Origin: Natronoarchaeum philippinense
GTDB taxonomy: Archaea; Halobacteriota; Halobacteria; Halobacteriales; Natronoarchaeaceae
Direction of reading: 5' to 3'
Length of the DNA: 64,000 bases
Assembly: GCF_900215575.1 (NCBI RefSeq)
Contig: NZ_OBEJ01000003.1
Location: 124,001-188,000, forward strand
Below are positions 35,063 through 43,831 of this stretch, in pieces. Below the pieces are notes generated by a model. The model saw nothing but the letters and a program-made list of their open reading frames with translations. It was not told the origin of the DNA and did no database searches. A program made the position numbers and the translations under genes. Position 1 is the stretch's first letter; every line of letters starts with the position of its first letter.

Positions 35063-37243
35063 TTACTCCGCTACCAGTTCGATCGGGTGCCGAGGCTGGC
35101 GCTCCAGCAGGGCGTCGATCTGTTCGAGACAGGAGGTGCCGCTGGCGACGACCGGACGCTCGCGGACGCCGTCGGCCTCCAGTTGGTCGCGCAGTCGGTC
35201 GCCGACATCCATGCTCAGCTCGTAGTACTCGGACTTGTAGCCGAAGCTCCCGGCCATCCCGCAGCACTCGACCTCCGAGGTCGTCACGTCGTAGCCACAC
35301 TCCTCCAGCACCGCGACCGTGTGGGCCTCCAGTCCGAGGGTACGCTGCTGACAGTGACTGTGATACGCGATCGCCTCGTCGTCGACCGTCGACAGCGCCG
35401 CGGCGTCGGCGCCGTTGTCGAGGAGGCCGTAGACGTACTCCAACAGTTCGTAGCTCCCCTCGGCGAGATCGGTGAACCGCTCTTCGTCGAGTAACTTCTC
35501 GTACTCGCGCTGGAACATCGCGTAGTCGCTCGGCTCGATCACGACCACGTCGCGGCCGTCTGCGACGTGTGGCGCGAGCGTCTCGGCGACGCGTTCGGCG
35601 TGGTCCGTCGCGGTGGCGACCATCCCTTGTGAGAGTGGCGCGCGCCCGCTGGAAGCCGTCGGCGGAATCACCACGTCGACGCCGAGCGCTTCGAGCGCTT
35701 TGACGGCCGCTTTACCTCGATCGACTTGGACGTGGTTCGTGTAGAGATCGGGGTAGAGAACGGCTCGTCGCGTCGGATCGCTCACCGTCGAGTCGCGGTC
35801 GGCAAACCACTCGACGAGCGTCTCGCGCTCGAACGACGGCAGTTCGCGGCGCGGGTCGATATCGAGCACGCGACCCATGAGTCGACGGGAAACGCTCGTT
35901 TCGGCCAGCCAGTTCGACACTGGCGCCGTCGCGCTGGCAAGCTTGGCGACCGCCTCGAAGTTACCGAAAAAACGCTTCTGGAGTGGCGCGCCGTCGTCTT
36001 CGGCGTCCGGCGTCAGCCCGTCGACGAGCCACTCGGCGGGCTCGTCGTGCTCGCGGTTAACGCGATCTCGGACGACGGTGTTGATCCACGGAATGTCGAT
36101 CCCGACCGGGCAGGCGTTTACGCACCGGCTACAGCCCGTACAGAGGTCGTTGAACTCCCCGGCGACATCCAGCCCTTCGATGCCGGCCTCCCAGCCGGTG
36201 GCGATGCCGCCCGAGTACGTCTCGCCGCCGAAGGCGTGGCCCCCGACCGACTGGAAGTTCGCACAGGAGTTCGAGCACGCCGAGCATCGGATACAGTACA
36301 GCGTCTCGCGCAGGTGTTCGTCCTCGCGCATCTCCAGTCGGCCGTTGTCGACGAGCACGAGGTGGAAGTCCCGATCGGCCTCGAACGCCGACAGCGGCGT
36401 CTCGTCGTCGTCGAAGTCGACGACCGGCGTGTCGACCGGCGGCGTCAGCAAGGAGACGTACGACGTGATGTCTTGGCCGGTCCCCGAACGGCCGATCAGC
36501 TCGATGAACGGATGGAGGTCCTCGACGGCGGGCACGATCTTCTCGACGCCGGCGACGGTGATCTGGGTGTCCGTCGCAGCGACGGTCTTGCGGGCGTTGC
36601 CCTCGCTGGTGACCAGCGCCATCGTACCCGTGTCGGCGGTGAGGAAGTTCGCGCCGGTCATCCCCACCTCGGCGTCGACGATCTGCTCGCCCAGCTTCTC
36701 GCGCGCGAAGTGGGTCAGCTCCTCGGCGGTCTCCAGCGGTACGTCTGGGTCGAACCGCTCGTTGAACAGCTCGGCGATGCCCTCGCGGGACTTGTGGATC
36801 GCCGGCGCGACGATGTGGGAGGGCGCCTCGTCGGCGACCTGCAGCACCCACTCGCCAAGGTCAGTCTCGACCACGTCGACCCCGTCGCCTTCGAGCGCGT
36901 CGTTGACTTCCAACTCCTCGCTAGTCATTGACTTGCTCTTGACGACGCGCTCGGCGTCCCGGTCGTCGACGATCGACCGGACGTACTCGTTCGCGTCGGC
37001 GGCGTCGTCGGCGACGTACACCGTGCCGCCGTTCGCTTCGACGGTCTCGGTCAACTGCTCGACGAGTTCTGGAAGCCGTTCGATGGCGTCTTCCTTGATT
37101 GCGCGGGCCTCGCGCTTGAGGTCTTCGTAGTCTTCGAGGTCGGCGACCGACTCGTACCGGCCGTCGTTGAACGCCTGCGTATTCTCCGCGACCGCCGCGC
37201 CCTCGGTTCGCATCAGTTCCCGGATTTCGTCTGCGGTGGCCAT
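35063..37243 (-). CDS. Fused LutB-LutA: LUD / 4Fe-4S / cysteine-rich (CCG) lactate oxidation protein
   Basis: A 726-residue protein joining two normally separate subunits. Residues about 60-300 are the LUD domain (MTGANFLTADTGTMALVTSEGN). C317-C320-C323-C327 and C368-C371-C374-C378 form two 4Fe-4S sites (CIRCSACSNSC, CTGCSRCVNACP). After a linker, residues about 480-726 are a LutA/GlpC-like CCG region, with AIAYHSHCQQRT and VECCGMAGSFGYKSE. Bacterial LutABC oxidises L-lactate to pyruvate. It starts 2 bases after the LutC gene. In this region its natural substrate would be the L-lactate released by the rhamnose hydrolase; glycolate is a less likely alternative. Confidence 0.88.
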   Translation of the reverse strand: MATADEIRELMRTEGAAVAENTQAFNDGRYESVADLEDYEDLKREARAIKEDAIERLPELVEQLTETVEANGGTVYVADDAADANEYVRSIVDDRDAERVVKSKSMTSEELEVNDALEGDGVDVVETDLGEWVLQVADEAPSHIVAPAIHKSREGIAELFNERFDPDVPLETAEELTHFAREKLGEQIVDAEVGMTGANFLTADTGTMALVTSEGNARKTVAATDTQITVAGVEKIVPAVEDLHPFIELIGRSGTGQDITSYVSLLTPPVDTPVVDFDDDETPLSAFEADRDFHLVLVDNGRLEMREDEHLRETLYCIRCSACSNSCANFQSVGGHAFGGETYSGGIATGWEAGIEGLDVAGEFNDLCTGCSRCVNACPVGIDIPWINTVVRDRVNREHDEPAEWLVDGLTPDAEDDGAPLQKRFFGNFEAVAKLASATAPVSNWLAETSVSRRLMGRVLDIDPRRELPSFERETLVEWFADRDSTVSDPTRRAVLYPDLYTNHVQVDRGKAAVKALEALGVDVVIPPTASSGRAPLSQGMVATATDHAERVAETLAPHVADGRDVVVIEPSDYAMFQREYEKLLDEERFTDLAEGSYELLEYVYGLLDNGADAAALSTVDDEAIAYHSHCQQRTLGLEAHTVAVLEECGYDVTTSEVECCGMAGSFGYKSEYYELSMDVGDRLRDQLEADGVRERPVVASGTSCLEQIDALLERQPRHPIELVAE

Positions 37244-37245
37244 CG

Positions 37246-37767
37246 TCAGGGCCCCTCCTCGACGACGATAACGTGCACGTCTTTCGGTCCGTGCGCGCCC
37301 TTGACGAGCGCGCCCATGTCCGCGGTCGCGCTCGGCCCGGTCGCCAGAATCGCGCTCCCGCCCTCGTCGTTGAACGTCTCGTGGAGATCCTCGACTGCGG
37401 CGTCCATGTCCGCGACGATGTCGGCTGCCCGAACGACGGCGACGTGGCGCTCGACGAACAGGCTCACCAGTTCGCTCGCCCGGTCGGTCAGCGTCAGCGC
37501 GAGCGATCCGTAATCGGCGACGCCGAGGCTCGCCCCCGTCACGCCGGTCGTCGCCGCTCGAAGCGACGCCGGCGTCGGATCGACCTCGACTGCGGCGGCA
37601 TCGAGCGACAGATCCGGCTCGTCGAACGCTCGATCCAGCGAGACGCCGACGGCGGCCTCGACGATCACGTCATCGAGCCGGTCGCCGAACGCCTCGGCAG
37701 TGGTGTTCGTTACCGATACTCCCAGTTCGTCGAGTGACGACTCGAACGTCGAGAGTGCGCTTGCCAT
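37246..37767 (-). CDS. lutC: LutC-like LUD domain protein
   Basis: A 173-residue LUD-domain protein, the third component of the L-lactate oxidation complex. Visible are ASLGVADYGSLALTLTDRASEL, the family core, and LPERHVAVV-like FVERHVAVVRAADIV. ATGPSATADMGALVKGAHGPKDVHVIVVEE closes the protein (core GPSATADMGALVKGAHGP). It is the first gene of the lutC-lutBA operon. The start at ATG 37767 gives MASALSTFESSLDELG, normal for the family. Its promoter would lie in the 248-base gap shared with the divergent sugar importer operon. Confidence 0.88.
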   Translation of the reverse strand: MASALSTFESSLDELGVSVTNTTAEAFGDRLDDVIVEAAVGVSLDRAFDEPDLSLDAAAVEVDPTPASLRAATTGVTGASLGVADYGSLALTLTDRASELVSLFVERHVAVVRAADIVADMDAAVEDLHETFNDEGGSAILATGPSATADMGALVKGAHGPKDVHVIVVEEGP

Positions 37768-37962
37768 CAGTACGCACAGACTGGTGCTACACCATCATTT
37801 AGCTTTGGTTGGGCTGTCTCTGTGCGCACCTCCTCGATAGCCTTGCTGTGCCTGTTTACCGGTGCGAGCGTCTTCGTCGCGCCCATACACGACCCCACGA
37901 CGATCACGCTCCGGCCGCCAAAGTTATTGAATGGCTGTTATTTACGGCCGCTTGCGCTCCCC

Positions 37963-37977
37963 ATGTAGCCGGTACAT
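37963..37977 (+). promoter_or_regulatory. Dyad ATGTA-GCCGG-TACAT at the sugar importer promoter
   Basis: Five-base perfect arms, immediately followed by a TATA-like CATTTATG 33-41 bases before the importer ATG. It also lies between the divergent lutC and importer promoters. Suits a repressor or activator site, perhaps for the IclR protein; unproven. Confidence 0.4.
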
Positions 37978-38015
37978 TTATGCTACCTCACTCTCCACAT
38001 CTCTCATAGAGTACC

Positions 38016-39392
38016 ATGACAGATAACGGCACGTCGATTGGACTCAATAGGCGACAGTACCTAACTGGTCTCGGGTCGGCAGCGGCCGCCGGCCTCGCCG
38101 GCTGTACTGGTGGCAATGGTTCAAGCGGACTCGACTTCTGGCTGTTCGGTGGCATCCCCGCCGAGCGCGAGTACATCAGCAGCCACTACCAGGAGTACGA
38201 CGGTGATGTCAGCTACCAGCACCAAGAGTGGGGGCAGAAGTACCAGATCATCGCCTCTGCGGCGGCCAACCAGAACCTTCCGGACGTGATGGCCGGCCAG
38301 TGTCAGCAGATCCCCGACTACGTGGGCGCTCAGGCGATCCAACCGCTCGACCAAGACGACTACCAAGATCAGCTCGACGAGCTCAACAGCAACTTCATTC
38401 AGGCCAATATTGACACGCTGATGTACGAGGGCCTAGGCGACACCAGCGGTGAACGCCAGTGGGCTCTGCCGGGCGGCTACGCCGACCTCGGCCCCTTCGT
38501 CGACATCCGAACCGACTACCTCGAACAGACGAGCTTCGACGAACCGCCGCGCACGTGGCCCGAACTCATCCAACTCGGCCAAGAGATGCAAGAGATCGAC
38601 GGTGTATCGGCGGCCATCACGGCTCCCGGCACCGACTTCGGGCTGACGACGGGCTATTTCATCGGCTTCGTCTACGCGAACGGCGGCCGGTACTTCGATC
38701 CCGAAACGATGGAGGCGACGGTCGACCAGCCCGGTTTCGTCGACGCCGTCAGGCTCTATCAGGACATTGCGGAGGCGGGACTGTTCCCCGATTCGATGGC
38801 CGAGAACAACCACATCGCGGCGGGTCGGCTCCTCCGTGAGGGCGAGTCCGGAATCCTCATCACGTACTCCCACGCCAACGCGATCTACCAGACGACCGGC
38901 GCACCCCAGCCGTGGCTCGACGGCGAAGGCCACACGGTGACCCGCGCGCCGCTCCCGCAAAACCCGTCCGGCAACTTCGAGCCCCAGGACCTGCTGATGC
39001 AGAACGCCCAAGGGTTCATGATGGGCAACGACACGCAGGACGCGTTCGACTTCGCCAGTTGGTGGAACGAGCCCGAACAGCTCGCGCCGTGGACGTACTC
39101 TGCGGACGCCGATGTCGGCATCCGCGGGCGCGTTCCCACGCTCCAAAGCGCCTTCGAGGAACCGTCGGACCTGTTCCGGAGTCAGTTCGGCGACCTCATC
39201 ACGCTGTACGAGAACGACGACCTGTTCAACAGAACGTCCCGATTCCCGTCGTTCTCGGGGCTCGCCTCGATCCAGAGCATCATCAACACGCAGGTCATCC
39301 AGCCAGTCGTGCTCGGTGAGGCGACAGCGGAGGAGGCCTGCGCCAACGCGAACTCGGAGGTCCAGTCCGTCGTCGACGAGGAAATTGCCTGA
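38016..39392 (+). CDS. CUT1-type sugar ABC transporter substrate-binding lipoprotein
   Basis: A 458-residue binding protein. NRRQYLTGLGSAAAAGLAGC gives a Tat motif followed by a lipobox, so it is a Tat-exported lipid-anchored protein. The mature part starts LDFWLFGGIPAEREYI and has the SBP_bac_1 layout (QKYQIIASAAANQNLPDVMAG, then hinge segments). First gene of a four-gene importer operon inside the rhamnose region, so rhamnose or a rhamnoside is the likely ligand. The family also takes maltose, glycerol-phosphate and oligosaccharides. Confidence 0.9.
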   Translation: MTDNGTSIGLNRRQYLTGLGSAAAAGLAGCTGGNGSSGLDFWLFGGIPAEREYISSHYQEYDGDVSYQHQEWGQKYQIIASAAANQNLPDVMAGQCQQIPDYVGAQAIQPLDQDDYQDQLDELNSNFIQANIDTLMYEGLGDTSGERQWALPGGYADLGPFVDIRTDYLEQTSFDEPPRTWPELIQLGQEMQEIDGVSAAITAPGTDFGLTTGYFIGFVYANGGRYFDPETMEATVDQPGFVDAVRLYQDIAEAGLFPDSMAENNHIAAGRLLREGESGILITYSHANAIYQTTGAPQPWLDGEGHTVTRAPLPQNPSGNFEPQDLLMQNAQGFMMGNDTQDAFDFASWWNEPEQLAPWTYSADADVGIRGRVPTLQSAFEEPSDLFRSQFGDLITLYENDDLFNRTSRFPSFSGLASIQSIINTQVIQPVVLGEATAEEACANANSEVQSVVDEEIA

Positions 39393-39452
39393 TCGCGCGT
39401 AGAAATACTTTTGTCGGCAGGTCATGAAGCGTTTGCCATACGATCATAAACA

Positions 39453-40379
39453 ATGAGTTACGTAGACCAAGCACAGTCGTCGTACGAGAGTGCGACCAGT
39501 AGAATTCCGGAGAGCCTCCGGGTGTACCTACCGATCCTCCCGGTGATGGCTCTCGTAGGGGTGTTCATCCTCTACCCAATCGCACAGGCGATCTACTCCA
39601 GTTTCTTCCGCAAGAGCCTCCTCTCTCCCGGAGAAGCGGAGTTCGTCGGCGCGGCGAACTACGCCGAGATCTGGAGCAACCCCGACATCCATCAGGTGCT
39701 CTGGAACACGGCAATCTGGGTGACGGTCGGCAGCGTCGCCGCGATCATCCTTGGATTCCTGATGGGTTGGCTGCTCCACGAGAAGCTACCGTACACGAGC
39801 GTTGCGAGCGCGATCGTCCTGATTCCGTGGGTTCTCCCGCGCGTCGTGGGCGCGTCGATCTGGCGATTCATGTTTAACGGCTCGCAGGGAGTCGTCAACG
39901 AGCTGTTGGTATCAGCGGGGTTGATCGACGACTACATCGTCATGCTCGGATCGACCGAACTGTCGCTGTGGCCGCCGATCGTCGGGATGATCTGGCGGTT
40001 GGCGCCACTGTTCGCGCTCCTGACGTTGACATCCCTGCAGGGCATCGACGAACACCTCTTCGAGGCCGCCCGGATGGACGGCGCGACGCCGTGGGAGCGG
40101 TTCCGGTACATCACCATCCCGATGATGCGGTACAACCTAGCGATCGGGTTCCTCTTGATGCTCATCTACAACATCAGGAACTTCTCGATGGTCTGGGTGA
40201 TGACCAAGGGCGGCCCCGGCGTCTCCAGTAGCACGCTTCCGGTGATGATCTACCGGTCGGCGTTCATCGACTTCGAGGTCGGCTTCGCCTCGGCTCTGTC
40301 GGTGTTGCTGTTCGTCGTGCTGCTGGTGTTCTCGTACTACTACATCAAGTTCTACGACAAGATGCGAGGTGGACTCTAA
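39453..40379 (+). CDS. CUT1 sugar ABC transporter permease (MalF/UgpA-like)
   Basis: A 308-residue membrane protein with six hydrophobic segments. The EAA loop is DEHLFEAARMDGATPWERFRYITIP (core EAARMDGATPWERF), the contact site for the ATPase. PILPVMALVGVFILYPIAQAIYSSF is the first TM. Its stop overlaps the next start by one base (TAATG), coupling translation with the second permease. Confidence 0.92.
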   Translation: MSYVDQAQSSYESATSRIPESLRVYLPILPVMALVGVFILYPIAQAIYSSFFRKSLLSPGEAEFVGAANYAEIWSNPDIHQVLWNTAIWVTVGSVAAIILGFLMGWLLHEKLPYTSVASAIVLIPWVLPRVVGASIWRFMFNGSQGVVNELLVSAGLIDDYIVMLGSTELSLWPPIVGMIWRLAPLFALLTLTSLQGIDEHLFEAARMDGATPWERFRYITIPMMRYNLAIGFLLMLIYNIRNFSMVWVMTKGGPGVSSSTLPVMIYRSAFIDFEVGFASALSVLLFVVLLVFSYYYIKFYDKMRGGL

Positions 40380-41344
40380 TGGCGACAGACAACACAGATC
40401 CGACGGCGGAGTTCCGCAGGAATCAATCGTGGTTGTACGACTCGAAGGCGGGCGGGTACGTCAGGAAGACCGCCGTCGGTCTGTTGATCCTGATAATTGC
40501 TGCATTCGTCCTGTTCCCGCTGTACTGGATGATCGTGACCGCGCTAAAATCGACCGCGGAGATCCAGCAGATCCCGCCGACGCTGTTCCCCGAGCAGTTC
40601 TCGCTCGAAGGGTTCCGGCTCGTCGTCGAATCGTCGCTCGAATCCAGCGGCTACGACGGGTTCGTCGAGAGCACCTTCGGTGTCGAGATCTCCTCGGCGA
40701 TCAACATCGATATCCTCGGGATGATCGTCAACAGCCTGAAGGTCGCCATCGGCGCCGGCGTGCTCGCGGTCGTCCTCGGCACCGGCGCCTCCTACGTCCT
40801 CTCGCGACGGGAGTTCCGCGGAAAGACCGTGCTGATGAGCCTGCTGCTGGCGTCGCTGATGTTCCCCGGCACCGCGATTATGGTGCCCGAGTGGGAGCTG
40901 ATCTCGACGCTCGGTCTGTTCAACACGCATCTGGCGCTGATCCTCATCTACGGCGCGATGACGGCGCCCTTCGTCGTCTGGCTGATGAAGGGCTTCTTCG
41001 ACGACTTCCCGGATTCGATCGTCGAGGCGTCGCGGATCGACCAGTGTACGTCCTTCGAGACGTTCTGGTACGTCATCGTCCCGATGGCGCGCAACTCGCT
41101 GATCGCGTCGTTCATCTTCGCGTTCCTGCTGGCGTGGAACGAGCTGGTGTTCGCACTGACGCTGCTCGACAACCAGAACAGCACGGTTCCTCCGGGCCTG
41201 CTGACCTTCGTGCAGGGCTTTAACACGCAGTGGAACGTCGTCGCGGCGGCGTCGATCATCGTCTCGGTCCCGGTGCTGATCGGTCTGGCCTACATCCAGC
41301 GCTACTTCGTGCAGGGGCTGACCGGCGGCGCCATCAAGGGCTAA
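40379..41344 (+). CDS. CUT1 sugar ABC transporter permease (MalG/UgpE-like)
   Basis: A 321-residue membrane protein. The EAA-type loop is DSIVEASRIDQCTSFETFWYVIVP (core EASRIDQCTSFETF). LFPLYWMIVTALKSTAEIQ after TM1 is typical of the MalG family. It has an insertion of about 30 residues (ESSLESSGYDGFVESTFG) in the first periplasmic loop compared with the usual ~275-residue length. Forms the heterodimeric channel with the preceding gene. Confidence 0.92.
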   Translation: MATDNTDPTAEFRRNQSWLYDSKAGGYVRKTAVGLLILIIAAFVLFPLYWMIVTALKSTAEIQQIPPTLFPEQFSLEGFRLVVESSLESSGYDGFVESTFGVEISSAINIDILGMIVNSLKVAIGAGVLAVVLGTGASYVLSRREFRGKTVLMSLLLASLMFPGTAIMVPEWELISTLGLFNTHLALILIYGAMTAPFVVWLMKGFFDDFPDSIVEASRIDQCTSFETFWYVIVPMARNSLIASFIFAFLLAWNELVFALTLLDNQNSTVPPGLLTFVQGFNTQWNVVAAASIIVSVPVLIGLAYIQRYFVQGLTGGAIKG

Positions 41345-41395
41345 CTGCCCTCCGGGTCAGTAGCTTTAATATCCGTTAGACGGTACCGATTTACA

Positions 41396-42562
41396 ATGAC
41401 ACACTTGGAGTTAGACGGTGTCACGAAGATATTCGGTGATCCGAACAAAGACGGCGTCGTCGCGGTAAACGACCTCGATATAGACGTTCCCGACGGGGAC
41501 TTTCTCGTCCTGCTCGGCCCCAGTGGCTGTGGCAAGACGACGACGCTTCGCATGATCGGCGGCCTCGAAGAGCCCAGCGAGGGCGAGGTCAGGTTCGACG
41601 ACACCGTCGTCAACGACGTCAAGGCGCGCAACCGCGACATCGCCATGGTGTTCCAAGACTTCGCGCTGTATCCCCACATGACGGTCAGCGAGAACCTCGG
41701 CTTCGGACTCCGGCGCGAGGACAACGGCATGGACGACGACGACATCGAGGCTCGCGTCACCGAGACCGCCGAGATGCTCGAAATCGAGAGCCTCCTCAAC
41801 AACAAGCCCGCACAGCTCTCGGGCGGGCAGAAACAGCGCGTCGCGCTCGGCCGGGCGATCATCCGCGAACCGCGGCTGTTCCTGTTCGACGAGCCGCTGG
41901 CCAACCTCGACGCCCAACTGCGCAAGACGATGCGGACCGAGATCGACGAACTCCAGTCCGAAGTCGGCATCACGTCGGCCTACGTCACGCACAATCAGGA
42001 GGAGGCGATGACGATCGCCGACAAGATCGCCGTCCTCGACGCTGGCGAACTCCAGCAGCTCGGGACGCCAGATCAGGTGTTCAACGAACCGGCGAACCTC
42101 TTCGTCGCGCAGTTCGTCGGCAGCCCCGACATGAACCTCTTCGACGCGACGTTGACCGAGACCGCAGACGCCTACGGCATCGAGATGGACGGCGCGTCGT
42201 TCGACCTCCCGAAACGACTCGTCGACGCCGAAATCACGACCGACGAGGTGCTCGTCGGCTTCCGGCCGCAGGACTTCTATCAGACCCGCCGCCGCGCGCT
42301 CGACGGGCCCGAGTTCGACGCTGACGTTCGTGTCGTCGAACCGGTCGGCACCGAAGCCGTCGTCCACGGCGACTCGGCGCCCGGGGATGTCACTGCGAAA
42401 GTCGGCGGCTTTCACGATATCTCGTCGGGTGAACGGCTGTCGCTCACGATCGCGCCCGAACACGTCTACCTGTTCGACGCCGAAACGGAGGAACTGCTCA
42501 AAGGTCGTCTCGTCGCCGAGCACGCCGACGGACAGGCATCCCCGGACGAGGTGGAAGCCTGA
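41396..42562 (+). CDS. Sugar ABC transporter ATP-binding protein (MsmK/UgpC/MalK-like)
   Basis: A 388-residue ATPase. Walker A GPSGCGKTTTLRM, Q-loop FQDFALYPHM, signature LSGGQKQRVALGRAI, Walker B LFLFDEPLANLDAQL and switch VTHNQEEAMT are present. The C-terminal OB/TOBE regulatory domain spans about 240-388. It begins 51 bases after the second permease. A TATA-like CTTTAATATCC lies 27-37 bases upstream, so it may also be expressed from its own promoter, letting one ATPase serve several importers. Confidence 0.92.
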   Translation: MTHLELDGVTKIFGDPNKDGVVAVNDLDIDVPDGDFLVLLGPSGCGKTTTLRMIGGLEEPSEGEVRFDDTVVNDVKARNRDIAMVFQDFALYPHMTVSENLGFGLRREDNGMDDDDIEARVTETAEMLEIESLLNNKPAQLSGGQKQRVALGRAIIREPRLFLFDEPLANLDAQLRKTMRTEIDELQSEVGITSAYVTHNQEEAMTIADKIAVLDAGELQQLGTPDQVFNEPANLFVAQFVGSPDMNLFDATLTETADAYGIEMDGASFDLPKRLVDAEITTDEVLVGFRPQDFYQTRRRALDGPEFDADVRVVEPVGTEAVVHGDSAPGDVTAKVGGFHDISSGERLSLTIAPEHVYLFDAETEELLKGRLVAEHADGQASPDEVEA

Positions 42563-42686
42563 CACCTGTCGTTCGGCTCCGGCGACGCCGTCGCCGCGGG
42601 GCCTCGCTTTGGAGCACCCAAAGCTATTAGCCGACGTACCGACACTAGCACAGTGACTCAGGTAGACAGACAACCACTAGCAAACT

Positions 42687-43718
42687 ATGAAAGCGATTGT
42701 CCAGACGGGCCCTCGTTCCATCGAGACACAGGAGCGAGAGCGGCCCGAGCCAGACGACGACGAGGTCTTAGTACAGGTCCACACGGCGGGATTGTGTGGA
42801 AGCGACGCCCACGCGTACAAGTACGACGGCGGGTACGAGTGGATTCCGATCCCCCGGGTTATGGGCCACGAGTACTCCGGCGAGGTCGCCGCGGTCGGCG
42901 ACGCCGTCGAGGACTTTGCGGTCGGTGACAAGGTCATCGAGGAGCCGATCCACGACTGCGGGCACTGTTTCCAGTGCAAGAACGGCCAACCCAACGTCTG
43001 CCAGAACTTCTCGATCACCGGGATGCACCGCGACGGCGCGTACGCCGAGTACGTCACGGTCGAGCCACAACACCTGCACGCCGTCCCCGAGAGCGTCCCG
43101 CTGCGCCACGCGGCGATCACCGAGCCGACGAGCATCGCCACGCGCGCCGTCCTCGAACAGTCCGAGACGACGCCCGGCGACAACGTCCTCGTCGAAGGTC
43201 CGGGCCCCATCGGCGTGCTCGTCGCCGCCGTCGCCGACTCGCTGGGTGCGAACGTCGTCGTCTCCGGGTTGGAGCAGGACGCCGCGTATCGGCTGCCGCT
43301 GGTCGACGACCTCGGGATCGACACGATCAACGTCCAATCCGAGGATCTGGAGACTCGCAGCGAGGACCTTACCGACGGCATCGGATTCGATGTCGTCTTC
43401 GATACGACGGGCCATCACACTGGAATCGGCACGGCCGCCGATCTCGTCCGCAAGGGCGGACAGGTCGTCGTCGTCGGCATCCCCAACGACGCCAGCGAGG
43501 TGACGCTCACGCCGGTCGTCCGCGGCGAGGTCGAGGTCAACACCTCCTACGGGTCGACGTGGACGAACTTCGAGCAGGCGCTTCGACTGATGGAACGCGG
43601 CGAGATCGCCGTCGACAAGATCCTCGACACCTCCTACAGCGCCGACGATCCGACCGGAGCGTTCGAGGCGTTCCTCGACTCCGAGACCTGCAAACCCGTC
43701 TTCCAGTTCACCGAGTGA
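42687..43718 (+). CDS. Zinc-dependent medium-chain sugar dehydrogenase (candidate L-rhamnose 1-dehydrogenase)
   Basis: A 343-residue MDR enzyme. Catalytic zinc ligands are Cys 37 (GLCGSDAHAY), His 61-Glu 62 (MGHEYSGEV) and a later Glu (EPTSIA). Structural zinc ligands are C91, C94, C97 and C105 (DCGHCFQCKNGQPNVC). The NAD(P) site is EGPGPIGVLVAAVADSLGA. Such enzymes oxidise polyols or sugars such as sorbitol, threonine, glucose or fucose. Placement between the importer and L-rhamnonate dehydratase makes it a candidate for oxidising the sugar to its lactone. An LLM flavoenzyme two genes on is the rival for that step. Confidence 0.85.
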   Translation: MKAIVQTGPRSIETQERERPEPDDDEVLVQVHTAGLCGSDAHAYKYDGGYEWIPIPRVMGHEYSGEVAAVGDAVEDFAVGDKVIEEPIHDCGHCFQCKNGQPNVCQNFSITGMHRDGAYAEYVTVEPQHLHAVPESVPLRHAAITEPTSIATRAVLEQSETTPGDNVLVEGPGPIGVLVAAVADSLGANVVVSGLEQDAAYRLPLVDDLGIDTINVQSEDLETRSEDLTDGIGFDVVFDTTGHHTGIGTAADLVRKGGQVVVVGIPNDASEVTLTPVVRGEVEVNTSYGSTWTNFEQALRLMERGEIAVDKILDTSYSADDPTGAFEAFLDSETCKPVFQFTE

Positions 43719-43831
43719 CGCCGATCCACGACCGATCGCGGCCGGCATAGAGACATCGCCGTCGCGCGGTCTCGGACGGATGCGACGGAAAGATTTTAAC
43801 CGCATACGCGGAATGATACACACACTGTACC

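Noticed and set aside
34761-35225. Plus-strand frame MSVKSSASTPMAGVAEYYKD onward as a gene
   Set aside because: It becomes Arg/Ser-rich and runs antisense into the LutB-A gene; no homologue-like features. The two ATG regions lie inside the repeated dyads.
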